Notes: generated by a model not told the origin, from the letters alone. Counted from the stretch's first letter, positions 42,918-52,294 are shown. The stretch: DNA of 64,000 bases from SIG672 sp045535095 (GCA_045535095.1 JAZSKY010000054.1:4592-68591), one strand, 5' to 3'. Numbers and translations are program-made.

Positions 42918-43415
42918 TTATTTTGAATTTTCGTCGCCTTCCTCAAACATTTTCATTCGGTAAGGAAGATGGTATTTTCCTCTCGTCACAAGACTCGAGC
43001 GAGCTATTATGTGTACGACTGCAACCGCTATCGCGATAGCTCCTGCGATAAATCCCGTATTTGCCGCGTGAACACCGAAGCCTGCGTGGTCACCCTGAAC
43101 GAGACAGTACATACTGTTATAAAGTCCGACTCCCGGAACGAGCGGAATGATTCCCGGGAAAATGAATACAGTTGACGGCTTTTTGTATATTCTCGCGCAT
43201 ATTTCGGAGGCTACCGAGATAAATACGGTCGCAACGAAATAGGCAAGTATCTCGCGTCCCGACCCGACAAATATGAGTCTGTACATAACGTAAGCAAGTC
43301 CGCTTATCACAGACGAGCATACGACAGTCTTTCTCGGTGTGTTGATAAGCACGCAAAAGGCAAGGACCGCTCCGACGCAGAGGAGAAATTCGGTAATAGC
43401 AGATAAAAAGGTCAT
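42918..43415 (-). CDS. Threonine/serine exporter, small subunit (ThrE_2/DUF3815)
   Basis: 165 residues, four or five transmembrane helices, no soluble domain. It is the C-terminal half of a split ThrE-type exporter, whose N-terminal half is the next gene. Family marks: ASEICARIYKKPSTVFIFPGIIPLVPGVGLYNSMY. Overlaps that gene by one base. The pair would export small amino acids. Confidence 0.88.
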   Translation of the reverse strand: MTFLSAITEFLLCVGAVLAFCVLINTPRKTVVCSSVISGLAYVMYRLIFVGSGREILAYFVATVFISVASEICARIYKKPSTVFIFPGIIPLVPGVGLYNSMYCLVQGDHAGFGVHAANTGFIAGAIAIAVAVVHIIARSSLVTRGKYHLPYRMKMFEEGDENSK

Positions 43416-44185
43416 CAGACGACACCTCCCATCGAGATATACGCACTAAGCACGATACCGACTCCCGCCGCTATCGCAACTGCAACGAGAAGGGCCTCAA
43501 CGAGCCTTGCCGCACCTGCTATAAGGTCGCCCATAACGCTGTCTCTTATCGCGCCCGTCAGCATAAGTCCTGGTAGTATCGGCATCGTTGCGCCGACTAC
43601 TATACAGCCGATATTTCCCATTTTGAAGATGGTCGTAAAGGCTACCGCGCACAGCGCAATAGTTGCTCCGCCGATGAAGCTGAAGGCGAAATTATATATG
43701 CTCGTATATCTGAAAAGGCAGGATATGAGACGTATCAAAAATCCCGCAACGAAGGCAACAATTCCGTCAAAGAGGCTTCCTCCGAAAAGCACCGCAAAAA
43801 GGGCGGCGGCAACAGCCGACGCAAAGAGTGTAAGCACCTTTTTCGGGCCCTTTCTTTTTGAAAGAGCCTTCAGAGCCTCATACGCCTCGTCAAGCGTCAT
43901 CTCACCCTTTACAAATCTTCTCGTGATGCCGTTAGCCTCGGCGAGCTTATAGAGGTCCGTACCTCTTTTGTTTATTCTTTTTATGATAGTCTGCTTTTCC
44001 TCTCCGATTCCGACGGTCATAAATATTCCCGTAGGAAAGGCTATCGCAGAGACATCATTACATCCGCCTGCCATACAGAAATTGACGACAGTCTCCTCAA
44101 CTCTGAAGGTCTCGCCTCCGTTTTCGAGTATGAGTATTCCCGCAAGCAGAGCCGCGTCTGTCAGTATTTGTGCGCTATGCTCCAT
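43415..44185 (-). CDS. Threonine/serine exporter, large subunit (ThrE/DUF1212)
   Basis: 256 residues: a soluble N-terminal half (about residues 1-115, AALLAGILILENGGETFRVEET, with the hydrolase-like core of DUF1212), then five transmembrane helices. With the overlapping small subunit it forms a split ThrE exporter. GGAGGCG precedes the ATG. Confidence 0.88.
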   Translation of the reverse strand: MEHSAQILTDAALLAGILILENGGETFRVEETVVNFCMAGGCNDVSAIAFPTGIFMTVGIGEEKQTIIKRINKRGTDLYKLAEANGITRRFVKGEMTLDEAYEALKALSKRKGPKKVLTLFASAVAAALFAVLFGGSLFDGIVAFVAGFLIRLISCLFRYTSIYNFAFSFIGGATIALCAVAFTTIFKMGNIGCIVVGATMPILPGLMLTGAIRDSVMGDLIAGAARLVEALLVAVAIAAGVGIVLSAYISMGGVV

Positions 44186-44217
44186 CAGGCACGCCTCCTT
44201 TAGTTTTTGACGCCACC

Positions 44218-44246
44218 ATTATACACCGAGATTTCAAAAAAATAAA
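44218..44246 (-). promoter_or_regulatory. Promoter of the ThrE exporter genes
   Basis: On the minus strand: TTTATT, 17-base spacer, TATAAT, about 33 bases before the ATG at 44185. It diverges from the yicC promoter at 44316. Confidence 0.65.
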
Positions 44247-44315
44247 GGGGTTTTGCAAAAAAAGTTGCTCTCTTAAATATTTCCCAAGATTTTCAACATT
44301 TTTGCGCGATAAAAC

Positions 44316-44344
44316 TTGACAAAAACAATAAAATATAGTATTAT
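44316..44344 (+). promoter_or_regulatory. Promoter of the yicC-remA-rpoZ cluster
   Basis: TTGACA, 17-base A-rich spacer, TATTAT; about 54 bases before the yicC ATG. Confidence 0.8.
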
Positions 44345-44397
44345 AAATATGTATGTTGATTTTCAGCGTATAAGTGAAAATTGAAAGAGACGTTTTT

Positions 44398-45282
44398 ATG
44401 GCAAAAAGTATGACCGCTTTCGGCAGAAGCGTCGGAAGCACTCAAAACAAAAACATAACGGTTGAAATAAAAAGCGTAAACAGCAGATATTTCGATCCGC
44501 AGATCAAGATCTCGCGCAGCTTTTCCTATCTCGAGGAAAAGGTGAAGAATTATATTCAGAGTCACATTTCCAGAGGAAAGGTTGACGTCTGGGTAGGCGT
44601 TGAGGTAACCGAAAACGCATCGGGCGAGATAAAGCTTGACAAGGCTTACGCGGAGACCTATATAAACGCGCTTTACACACTCCGCGACGAGTTCGGTCTT
44701 GCAGACGATATTTCGGTAATGAAGGTCGCGCAGAACAGAGACATCTTCGTGTTCACTACCTCCGAGGAGGATGCAGACGTGGCTTGGAACGAGATACTTC
44801 CCTTCCTTGAAAAGGCAATGGAGGTATTCATCGCGGCAAGAGCTGCCGAGGGCGAAAAGCTTATTTCCGATCTTCTTGCAAAGAAAGCTCACGTTGCCGA
44901 GCTTGCAAAGAAGGTCAGCGAGATGAGTGAGAGCGCAACGTCGGGCTACCGCGACAAGCTCGAGGCTCGCATCAGAAGCTTCCTCGAGGATCACACCATC
45001 ACTATCGACGAGTCGAGAATACTCACCGAGTGTGCAATATTTGCAGACAAGGTAGCAGTTGACGAGGAGCTTGTAAGACTCGCAAGTCACTTTGCCGCGT
45101 TCGACGATATTATAAAGTCGGATCAGCCTATAGGCAAGCGCCTTGATTTCCTTATCCAGGAAATGAACAGAGAAACGAACACGATAGGATCCAAGTGCAA
45201 CAGCGCCGAGATCGCTCACGTAGTTGTTGAAATGAAGAACGAGCTCGAGAAGATTCGCGAACAGGTACAGAACATCGAATGA
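44398..45282 (+). CDS. YicC/YloC-family endoribonuclease
   Basis: 294 residues from the ATG at 44398, which gives the typical MAKSMTAFGR start (AAAGAGA upstream); a GTG at 44374 would add eight residues. The N-terminal domain has VEIKSVNSRYFD and the C-terminal has GSKCNSAEIAHVVVEMKNELEKIREQVQNIE, the signature. Relatives cut RNA and affect small RNA turnover. First of the cluster with remA and rpoZ, its conserved Firmicute place. Confidence 0.94.
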   Translation: MAKSMTAFGRSVGSTQNKNITVEIKSVNSRYFDPQIKISRSFSYLEEKVKNYIQSHISRGKVDVWVGVEVTENASGEIKLDKAYAETYINALYTLRDEFGLADDISVMKVAQNRDIFVFTTSEEDADVAWNEILPFLEKAMEVFIAARAAEGEKLISDLLAKKAHVAELAKKVSEMSESATSGYRDKLEARIRSFLEDHTITIDESRILTECAIFADKVAVDEELVRLASHFAAFDDIIKSDQPIGKRLDFLIQEMNRETNTIGSKCNSAEIAHVVVEMKNELEKIREQVQNIE

Positions 45283-45298
45283 TCGGAGGAAAGATTTT

Positions 45299-45553
45299 AT
45301 GACCCTTCTGAACGTCGGTTTCGGCAATATGGTATCGGCGGAGCGCATCGTAACGATCGTTTCTCCCGAAGCAGCCCCTATCAAGCGTCTCGTTCAGGAC
45401 GCACGCGACGCGGGAGCGATAATAGACGCATCCTGCGGCAAAAAAACGCTCTCGGTAATTATCTGCGACAGCCGCCACGTAATACTTTCGTCGCTGTCAA
45501 CCGAGGTGCTTTCGGCAAGACTTGAAAGCCTTTCCACACAAAACAAAGAATAA
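45299..45553 (+). CDS. remA: RemA family regulator (DUF370)
   Basis: 84 residues; a small DNA-binding protein that in Bacillus subtilis activates biofilm matrix and osmoprotectant genes. Marks: LLNVGFGNMVSAERIVTIVSPEAAPIKRLVQDARDAG and SRHVILSSLS. It follows yicC by 16 bases, the conserved pairing, but gmk, normally next, is missing. Confidence 0.95.
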   Translation: MTLLNVGFGNMVSAERIVTIVSPEAAPIKRLVQDARDAGAIIDASCGKKTLSVIICDSRHVILSSLSTEVLSARLESLSTQNKE

Positions 45554-45583
45554 TTTGCAGTTTATATAAAGGAGTAAGACAAA

Positions 45584-45880
45584 ATGTTAATTCAACCCTC
45601 TATCGTAGATCTCACCAAGGACAAGTACAACGCTTATACTGTTGTTATCGCAGCAGCAAAGGGCGCAAGAATGGTAACCGACGAGTACGTTGCTCAGAGA
45701 GAGCGCGCAGACCGTATGGTAGCCGCAAAGGAGACCGACAAGCCTCTCCACACCCTTATCGAGAGCGAATACCGTGACGAAAAGTCGGTCAAGGTAGCCG
45801 TAAGACGTCTCAACGAAGGAAAGTTCATAATAAAGAACGCTCCCAACCTCGACGGAACTATAAGCTCCGATAACGAGTAA
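45584..45880 (+). CDS. rpoZ: RNA polymerase omega subunit
   Basis: 98 residues; assembles beta-prime into the core enzyme. Starts MLIQPSIVDLTKDKYNAYTVVIAAAKGARMV. Its conserved alpha-helical core follows; the tail is acidic. AAAGGAG before the ATG. It follows remA by 30 bases where gmk is usually found. Confidence 0.93.
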   Translation: MLIQPSIVDLTKDKYNAYTVVIAAAKGARMVTDEYVAQRERADRMVAAKETDKPLHTLIESEYRDEKSVKVAVRRLNEGKFIIKNAPNLDGTISSDNE

Positions 45881-45964
45881 TCGGACAACTGAAAACGCGC
45901 GGCGGATAAGTCTTGATTTATTCGCCGTTTTTTCACCCAAACCAAAACGAAAGGAGCTTTTGCG

Positions 45965-48433
45965 GTGACGTACAAAGTAATCGGAGTGCACGCGCTCTCC
46001 CTTCCCTATCACGCCGACAGAGAATACGAATATTATCTGCCCATCGACTTTGATGCTTCGCTCACGCGCGGAAGCTTCGTCATCGTCCCCTTCGGCGGAG
46101 GAAACAAGAAGATACTTGCGGTCGTGACCTCCTGCCGTCAGAGTGACGACATATCGAAATTAAAGCCCGCGATTTCGTGCATCTCGCACCTCTTTTTGAG
46201 CGAGGAGCAGCTCGGAATATGCGAGTATTTAAAGGAGCATATATTCTGCTCGATCGGCGACGTAGTCAAGGCCATGATCCCGTCAGCGGCGCTCTCCAAG
46301 GCGACCGATATTTACCGCGCAAAGGAAAGCGACGAGGGACGTCCCGAAATAAGCCAAAAGGCTCTTGTCGTATGGGATTTCGTACGTCAGAACAAGGGCG
46401 GAGTGACGTCCGCGCGCCTTTCGGCGAAATTCGGCAAGGAGGTCCTTGCCATACTGCCAAGGCTCGTCGAATACTCCTATCTTGAAAAGATAACCGAAAT
46501 AAGCGACGGCGCACGCAAAAAGGAAATAGAAATAATACACCCCCGTCTTTCTCCCGAGGAGGCAGAAAGATACGTCTCGGGCGACAAAAAGATCAAGGGC
46601 GCAAAGAGAGTTTTAATACTTTCCTTCCTCACCGAGAACGGCTCGTGCAGATCGGAGGAGATCTGCGAGCGCCTCGGCGTCACGAAAAAGCAGATCTTGG
46701 CGCTTTGCGAGATGGGGCTTCTTGAAATAGAGAAAAAAGAGGTGCTTCGCTCACCCTACAACATACCGATAAGTCCCGACAGAGTGTCAAAGCTCTCCGA
46801 GCATCAGTCGGCGGCGTTTGAGAAAATAGAGGCGCTTATCGACTCTCACGAGCCGAAGGCGGCACTTCTCCACGGAATTACGGGAAGCGGAAAAACGCAC
46901 GTCATCAAGGCAGCGATAGACAAGGTGGTCGCGTCGGGCAGACAGGTCATCGTGCTCGTCCCCGAGATCGCGCTCACGCCGCAGACCGTCGAGACCTTCT
47001 GCTCGTTCTACGGAGACAGAGTTGCCGTATGGCATTCAGGTCTTTCGGCTGGAGAAAAGTACGATACGTGGCGAAAAATAACGGGCGGAGGCGCAGACGT
47101 TTGTATCGGCACGCGCTCTGCCGTATTTGCTCCCTTCAAAAATCTCGGAATGATAGTTATTGACGAGGAGCACGAAAACACCTATAAGTCGGAGCAGTCT
47201 CCGAGATACCACGCAAGAGACGTTGCAAGATACAGATGCGTTAAAAATAACGCGCTTATGCTTCTTTCGTCGGCAACTCCGTCGGTAGAAAGCTATTACA
47301 AGGCAAAAGAGGGCATATACACCCTTATTGAAATGACCGAGCGTTACAACAGCGCGCGACTTCCCGAGACGGTAATATCCGATCTCCGAATAGACGCGCA
47401 AAGCGGAAACAACTCGCCGATAGGCGCGATTCTGTCGGACGCGCTCGAAAAAGCAAACGCAGAAAACTCGCAGAGCATACTCTTTATAAATCGCAGAGGA
47501 TATAACAATTTCCTCACCTGCACCACCTGCGGAGAGGTGATAAGCTGTCCCAGATGCAGCGTTTCACTCACCTATCACGCAAAGAGCCGCACAGACAAGT
47601 ACGGACACCTTATGTGTCACTACTGCGGACACCTCGAGGATATTCCGAAAAGATGTCCCGAGTGTGCAAGTGAGACGGTCAGCTTCCTCGGCTTCGGTAC
47701 GCAGATGGCGGAGGACGTCCTCCACGAGCGCTTTCCGAATATGCGAGTAATGCGAATGGACGCAGACACAACGACCGCGAAATTCGCCTTTGACAAGATG
47801 CTTTCAGATTTCAGGCAGGGCGAGTCGGACGTGCTTATAGGTACGCAGATGGTCACTAAAGGTCACGATTTTCCGAACGTTTCGCTCGTCGGAGTCCTTC
47901 TCGCAGACACCTCCCTTCACCTTGACGATTACCGCGCAAACGAGCGCACCTTTGCACTCGTCACGCAGGTCATAGGACGCGCGGGCAGAGGCGAGAAAAA
48001 GGGTACTGCGATCATACAGACGCACCTTCCCGATCATCCCGTGCTTCTTCTTGCCGCCGCGCAGGACTACAAGGCGTTTTACGAAAACGACGTGGCTCTC
48101 CGCCGCTCGCTCGTTTTCCCTCCCTTCTGCGATATAGTTCTTATATCGCTCTCGTCGAGCGACGAAAAGATGCTTCTCAACTTGTCTGCGGCATTGTCAA
48201 AAGAGCTTTACACAATGCTGAAGGGCGACTACTCGGACGTTAAAATGTCGGTTTTCGGGCCGTTTGAAGCACCCGTTTACAAGGTAAACGACGTTTATCA
48301 CACCCGTCTTGTCATCAAGTGCAGAATGACCAAACGCACGCGCGAGCTTTTCTCGGCGCTCACTCTCGGCTTCCAGAGAAAAACGGGCAAAAAAATATCA
48401 CTTTCAATAGACGTAAATCCCGCTAGCCTTTAA
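45965..48433 (+). CDS. priA: Primosomal helicase PriA
   Basis: 822 residues; superfamily 2 helicase that restarts stalled forks. N-terminal DNA-binding domain to about 200, then Walker A GITGSGKTH, the DEEH box, and a zinc-binding module with CTTCG, CPRC, CHYC and CPEC. Starts at GTG 45965 with AAAGGAG upstream. Normal length. It lies 84 bases after rpoZ, and coaBC, often between them, is absent. Confidence 0.97.
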   Translation: MTYKVIGVHALSLPYHADREYEYYLPIDFDASLTRGSFVIVPFGGGNKKILAVVTSCRQSDDISKLKPAISCISHLFLSEEQLGICEYLKEHIFCSIGDVVKAMIPSAALSKATDIYRAKESDEGRPEISQKALVVWDFVRQNKGGVTSARLSAKFGKEVLAILPRLVEYSYLEKITEISDGARKKEIEIIHPRLSPEEAERYVSGDKKIKGAKRVLILSFLTENGSCRSEEICERLGVTKKQILALCEMGLLEIEKKEVLRSPYNIPISPDRVSKLSEHQSAAFEKIEALIDSHEPKAALLHGITGSGKTHVIKAAIDKVVASGRQVIVLVPEIALTPQTVETFCSFYGDRVAVWHSGLSAGEKYDTWRKITGGGADVCIGTRSAVFAPFKNLGMIVIDEEHENTYKSEQSPRYHARDVARYRCVKNNALMLLSSATPSVESYYKAKEGIYTLIEMTERYNSARLPETVISDLRIDAQSGNNSPIGAILSDALEKANAENSQSILFINRRGYNNFLTCTTCGEVISCPRCSVSLTYHAKSRTDKYGHLMCHYCGHLEDIPKRCPECASETVSFLGFGTQMAEDVLHERFPNMRVMRMDADTTTAKFAFDKMLSDFRQGESDVLIGTQMVTKGHDFPNVSLVGVLLADTSLHLDDYRANERTFALVTQVIGRAGRGEKKGTAIIQTHLPDHPVLLLAAAQDYKAFYENDVALRRSLVFPPFCDIVLISLSSSDEKMLLNLSAALSKELYTMLKGDYSDVKMSVFGPFEAPVYKVNDVYHTRLVIKCRMTKRTRELFSALTLGFQRKTGKKISLSIDVNPASL

Positions 48434-48457
48434 AATACAGGCGGAAAGGAAAATAAA

Positions 48458-48940
48458 ATGGCAATACTTACAATAAGAACGGACAGCGATCCCATTCTCT
48501 CGAAGGTCTGCCGTCCGATCGACGAAATAACGCCTCGAATCATCACTCTTCTCGACGATATGATCGACACGATGAGAAGCGCAGAGGGCGTAGGACTTGC
48601 AGGTCCGCAGGTCGGCGTTGCGCGCAGAATAGTCGTGGTTGAATGTACTCCCGGTGAGGTTTACGAGCTGATAAATCCGGTAATTATCGAAAAAGACGGC
48701 GTTCAGCTCGGAAAAGAAGGCTGCCTCTCGCTCCCCGGTCAGTGCGGTATCGTTTCCCGTCCGATGACGGTTACCGTCGAGGCAACAAACAGAAAGGGAG
48801 AGCGCTATCAGGTGACCGGCACAGGACTCCTCGCGCGCGCATTCTGTCACGAGCTTGATCACCTTGAGGGCATACTCTACCCCAAGGTAGCACAGAGAAT
48901 GCTCACCTACGAAGAACTCATGAAAATGAACGAGGGTTAA
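48458..48940 (+). CDS. def: Peptide deformylase
   Basis: 160 residues; removes the formyl group from new proteins. Active-site motifs GVGLAGPQVG, EGCLSLPG (metal Cys) and HELDHLEG (HExxH) are all present. Follows priA, with fmt next: the classic def-fmt-rsmB trio. Its stop codon is inside the first hairpin of the repeat at 48934-49017. Confidence 0.98.
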   Translation: MAILTIRTDSDPILSKVCRPIDEITPRIITLLDDMIDTMRSAEGVGLAGPQVGVARRIVVVECTPGEVYELINPVIIEKDGVQLGKEGCLSLPGQCGIVSRPMTVTVEATNRKGERYQVTGTGLLARAFCHELDHLEGILYPKVAQRMLTYEELMKMNEG

Positions 48941-49017
48941 GGGGCTTTGCCCCTTAACCCCACCAAGAAACTTTTTGAAAAAAGTTTCTTGGAACTTCAA
49001 AAACTTTACCTAAAAGG
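48934..49017 (+). repeat. Two-hairpin intercistronic element, copy 1
   Basis: Between def and fmt. Hairpin 1 (48934-48960): GGGTTAAGGGGC pairs with its complement around TTT, with the def stop TAA inside. Hairpin 2 (48963-48992): CCAAGAAACTTTTT/AAAAAGTTTCTTGG. Then a tail (48993-49017) with AAAAACTTTACCTAAAAGG, supplying the fmt ribosome binding site. A second copy is at 63854-63959. Confidence 0.75.
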
Positions 49018-49028
49018 AATGATAATAT

Positions 49029-49970
49029 ATGAAAATCCTATTTATGGGTACACCCGACTTTGCGGTGAACTCATTTAGCGCTCTCTGCCGCGAGTTTACG
49101 GTAGTCGGCGCGATAACCCAGCCCGACAAACCCAAAGGCAGAGGCTATACCCTCACTCCGCCTCCTGTAAAGGTTGCCGCAGAGAGCCTCGGCATTCCCG
49201 TATATCAGCCTGAAACTCTTAAAGACGGAGCGATAAGCGACCTTCTTTCCGAGCTTTCGCCCGATCTTATCGCGGTAGTCGCTTACGGGAAGATCCTACC
49301 CTCTTATATTCTCGACTATCCGAAATACGGATGTATAAATCTCCACGGATCGCTCCTTCCGAAGTACAGAGGCGCCGCTCCTATGCAGAGAGCTATCATC
49401 GACGGCGAGGCCGTAACAGGCGTTACCACGATGTATATGGAAAAGGGACTCGACACCGGCGACATGCTCGAAAAGGTCACGGTCGAGATAGGCGAAAACG
49501 ATAATTTCGAGGATATTCACGACAGACTCGCGTCGGTCGGTGCAGACCTTCTCGTATCGACTGTACGAAAGCTTGAAAAGGGCGAGATCGTCCCCGAAAA
49601 GCAGGACGAGAGCCTTTCGACCTACGCACAGAAGATCGAAAAGACCGACTGCGTTATCGACTTTTCAAAAGGCGCAAAGGAAATCCACGATCAGATCCGC
49701 GGACTTTCTCCCATTCCGCTCGCTTTTGCATATTTAAATGGCAAAATGCTCAAAATAAAAGCGTCACGCATCGTTGAAAAGGACGGACTCTACGGCAAAA
49801 ACGGAGAGGTCGTCGCGCTCGGCTCAAACGGAATCACAGTTTCCTGCGGCAAGGGAAAAATCATAATTACAGAGGTCATACCCGAGGGCAAGAAGGCAAT
49901 GGCGGCATCAGCTTTCGTAAACGGACGCGGCATTTCTCTCGGTGACGTCCTCGCAAGTTCTAAAGAATAA
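49029..49970 (+). CDS. fmt: Methionyl-tRNA formyltransferase
   Basis: 313 residues; formylates the initiator Met-tRNA. Marks: FMGTPDFAV, ITQPDKPKGRG, and the catalytic HGSLLPKYRGAAPMQRAI with the Asn-His-Asp set (NLHGSLLP; YMEKGLDTGDML). C-terminal OB-like tRNA-binding domain present. Followed one base later by rsmB. Confidence 0.98.
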   Translation: MKILFMGTPDFAVNSFSALCREFTVVGAITQPDKPKGRGYTLTPPPVKVAAESLGIPVYQPETLKDGAISDLLSELSPDLIAVVAYGKILPSYILDYPKYGCINLHGSLLPKYRGAAPMQRAIIDGEAVTGVTTMYMEKGLDTGDMLEKVTVEIGENDNFEDIHDRLASVGADLLVSTVRKLEKGEIVPEKQDESLSTYAQKIEKTDCVIDFSKGAKEIHDQIRGLSPIPLAFAYLNGKMLKIKASRIVEKDGLYGKNGEVVALGSNGITVSCGKGKIIITEVIPEGKKAMAASAFVNGRGISLGDVLASSKE

Positions 49971-49971
49971 A

Positions 49972-51273
49972 ATGAACGTACGCAAAATAGCATATAATAT
50001 ACTCACCGAAAGCGAAAAGAAGAGTAAATACGTCTCGATAGCGCTTGACAGCGCAATATCGTCAAACGGTATTGCGGGCGAGGACAGAGCGCTTCTCTCG
50101 GCTCTCGTTTACGGAGTGACCGAGCGAAAGATCACGCTCGACTACTTCATTTCGATCTTCTCGGGCAAGAGCGCCGCATCGCTTGATAAGGAGGTTTTAA
50201 GCCTTCTCCGTCTCGGCGCGTATCAGATACTTTATATGGACAAGATTCCCGACAGCGCGGCGGTGAACGAGACTGTGAAGATAGCATCTCGCTACGCATC
50301 GCGTTCAAAGGGATTGATAAACGCCATTCTTCGCCGTTTCTGTCGCGAAAAGGACTCTCTGCCCTATCCGACCGATGCTCTTTGCCGCCTTTCGGTAGAA
50401 CACTCTCTGCCGCGAGAGCTTTGCGAGCATTTTATGAGAGATTATCCCGACAGCTACGCTGAAATAATCAAGGCGTCAAATTCAAGACCGAGACTCACCC
50501 TGAGTGCCAACACTCTGAAGATCTCGCGCGACAAGCTCGTCGAGATGATCGGAGACGAATGTGAAAAATGCTCGTTTTCCGACAAGGGAGTCCGTCTTAC
50601 CTCAAATTTTGCAATTTCCGAGTTTTCGCCCCTGAGGGACGGACTCTGCTACGTGCAGGACGAGGCATCGCAGATAGCGGTCTCGGCTCTTTCACCGAAG
50701 GCGGGCGACACAGTCGTTGACGTCTGCTCGTGTCCGGGCGGAAAGGCATTCTTCTCGGCAATTTCAATGGAAAACAAAGGCGAGATACACTGCTTTGACC
50801 TTCACGAGTCCAAGCTTTCTCTTATAACAAACGAGGCGAAAACGCTTGGGATAGACATTCTGAGAGTCTCGCAGCACGACTCTGCAAGCGCCAAAGAGGA
50901 GCTTATCGGGAAAGCCGACAAGGTCATCTGCGACGTACCCTGCTCGGGACTCGGTGTTATTGCGAAAAAGCCGGAAATACGCCATAAATCGTTTGGCGAC
51001 CTTACAGAGCTTGACGAAATTCAGAAAAAGATACTCCGCGCCTCCGCGAAGTACGTAAAGCCCGGCGGAACGCTTCTCTACTCGACCTGCACACTTAGAA
51101 AAGCGGAGAACGAGGAGAGAGTTTTGGAATTTATAAAGGAAGATCCCTCCTTTACGCTGACTCCCTTCAAAGTGGGCGACCTTGAGGCAAGCAAAGGATA
51201 TATCACGCTTATCCCAAAAGAGAGAGGCACAGACGGATTTTTCATCGCGCTTCTCACAAGAAAGTCTCTTTAA
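49972..51273 (+). CDS. rsmB: 16S rRNA m5C967 methyltransferase RsmB
   Basis: 433 residues from the ATG at 49972 (start MNVRKIAYNILTE). N-terminal NusB-like RNA-binding domain, then a SAM domain with DVCSCPGGKAFFS, CDVPCSGLG and the second catalytic cysteine in YSTCTL. Completes def-fmt-rsmB. Confidence 0.96.
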   Translation: MNVRKIAYNILTESEKKSKYVSIALDSAISSNGIAGEDRALLSALVYGVTERKITLDYFISIFSGKSAASLDKEVLSLLRLGAYQILYMDKIPDSAAVNETVKIASRYASRSKGLINAILRRFCREKDSLPYPTDALCRLSVEHSLPRELCEHFMRDYPDSYAEIIKASNSRPRLTLSANTLKISRDKLVEMIGDECEKCSFSDKGVRLTSNFAISEFSPLRDGLCYVQDEASQIAVSALSPKAGDTVVDVCSCPGGKAFFSAISMENKGEIHCFDLHESKLSLITNEAKTLGIDILRVSQHDSASAKEELIGKADKVICDVPCSGLGVIAKKPEIRHKSFGDLTELDEIQKKILRASAKYVKPGGTLLYSTCTLRKAENEERVLEFIKEDPSFTLTPFKVGDLEASKGYITLIPKERGTDGFFIALLTRKSL

Positions 51274-51288
51274 GAAAGGAAAAGAAAT

Positions 51289-51999
51289 ATGTTTTATATA
51301 GACTGGACGTACATCATTCTCGTTATGCCTGCCGTTATCTTCTCAATTTGGGCAAGCTCGCGAGTAAGCACGACCTTTGAAAAGTATTCAAAGCAGAATT
51401 CCTCGCGTAGAATGACGGGTGCCGAGGCGGCATCGCGAGTTCTTCGCGCAAACGGAATTTATGACGTCAGAATAGAGAAAATAGGCGGTAATCTCACCGA
51501 CCATTACGATCCGAAGGCGAAGGTCATTCGTCTTTCAGATGCAGTTCACGACAGCGTATCGACCGCCGCTATCGGAGTTGCCGCTCACGAGGCGGGACAC
51601 GCAGTACAGCACGCGCAGAACTACGCTCCCGTCAAGATAAGAACTGCGATAGTTCCGATAACTAACATCGGCTCAAAGCTTGCAATTCCCCTCGTTTTCA
51701 TTGGAATTCTTCTTTCGTACGTTGGAGAGCAGTACGCATACATCGCTTATGCAGGCGTTGCCGCATTCGGACTTTGCGTCCTCTTCCAGCTTGTAACTCT
51801 GCCCACAGAGTTCAACGCAAGCCGCAGAGCGCTCGTTGCTATCGAGCAGTGCGGAATACTCAGCCGAGACGAGCTTGAAGGCTCGAAAAAGGTGCTGACC
51901 GCCGCTGCGCTCACATACGTTGCCGCGCTTGCCGTAACCCTTATGCAGTTTTTAAGACTCTTTTTAATGGTCGCAGGATCGGGCAACCGCAAAAGATAA
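51289..51999 (+). CDS. YugP-type membrane zinc metallopeptidase
   Basis: 236 residues; DUF-type peptidase 2 (YugP). One N-terminal and three C-terminal transmembrane helices, the zinc motif HEAGHAVQH (AAHEAGHA) in the middle. Substrate not known. GAAAGG before the ATG; follows rsmB, as in many Firmicutes. Confidence 0.92.
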   Translation: MFYIDWTYIILVMPAVIFSIWASSRVSTTFEKYSKQNSSRRMTGAEAASRVLRANGIYDVRIEKIGGNLTDHYDPKAKVIRLSDAVHDSVSTAAIGVAAHEAGHAVQHAQNYAPVKIRTAIVPITNIGSKLAIPLVFIGILLSYVGEQYAYIAYAGVAAFGLCVLFQLVTLPTEFNASRRALVAIEQCGILSRDELEGSKKVLTAAALTYVAALAVTLMQFLRLFLMVAGSGNRKR

Positions 52000-52050
52000 G
52001 TAAATATAAAAAACGCCGATTTGCGCAACTTCTCATAAGGAAGTTTACTC

Positions 52051-52121
52051 GTAGGCGCGATTCACGAATCGCCCGCAAGAACATTCGAAACGATAACGGG
52101 CGATTCGTGAATCGCCCCTAC
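52051..52121. repeat. 24-nt inverted-repeat pair with palindromic arms
   Basis: Arms 52051-52074 and 52098-52121 are reverse complements at 23 of 24 bases, with 23 bases between. The right arm is itself a 20-nt palindrome (GGGCGATTC-GT-GAATCGCCC). Confidence 0.8.
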
Positions 52122-52142
52122 AAACAAATTTCGGCAGAGATG

Positions 52143-52171
52143 TTGTTTTCTCTGCCGATTTGTGTTATAAT
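52143..52171 (+). promoter_or_regulatory. Promoter-like site reading into the palindromic repeat
   Basis: TTGTTT, 17-base spacer, TATAAT preceded by TGT (extended -10). No ORF follows; the first downstream stop is the terminator at 52404-52435. It overlaps a TCGGCAGAG/CTCTGCCGA hairpin (52131-52158). Confidence 0.45.
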
Positions 52172-52183
52172 GGGGCTAACGAG

Positions 52184-52294
52184 AAGCCTCGCCCTTTGGG
52201 AGAGGTGGCGGCTAAGCCGACGGAGAGGGCTCAACTGTGCGCAAAGAACCCTCTCACCCGCTATCGCGGGAGCTCTCCCACAGGGAGAGCCTTT
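52184..52294. repeat. Paired palindromic repeat units, inverted
   Basis: Left unit 52184-52232: AAGCCTCGCCCTTTGGGAGAG, an inner GGCGGCTAAGCCGAC hairpin and GGAGAGGGCTC. Right unit 52246-52294 is the same pattern inverted (AAGGCTCTCCC...GGGAGAGC, inner CCCGCGATAGCGGG hairpin, GAGAGGGTTC). The inner hairpin sequence differs while its pairing is kept. The same family, diverged, occurs at 55297-55347 and 55726-55828. Confidence 0.75.
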
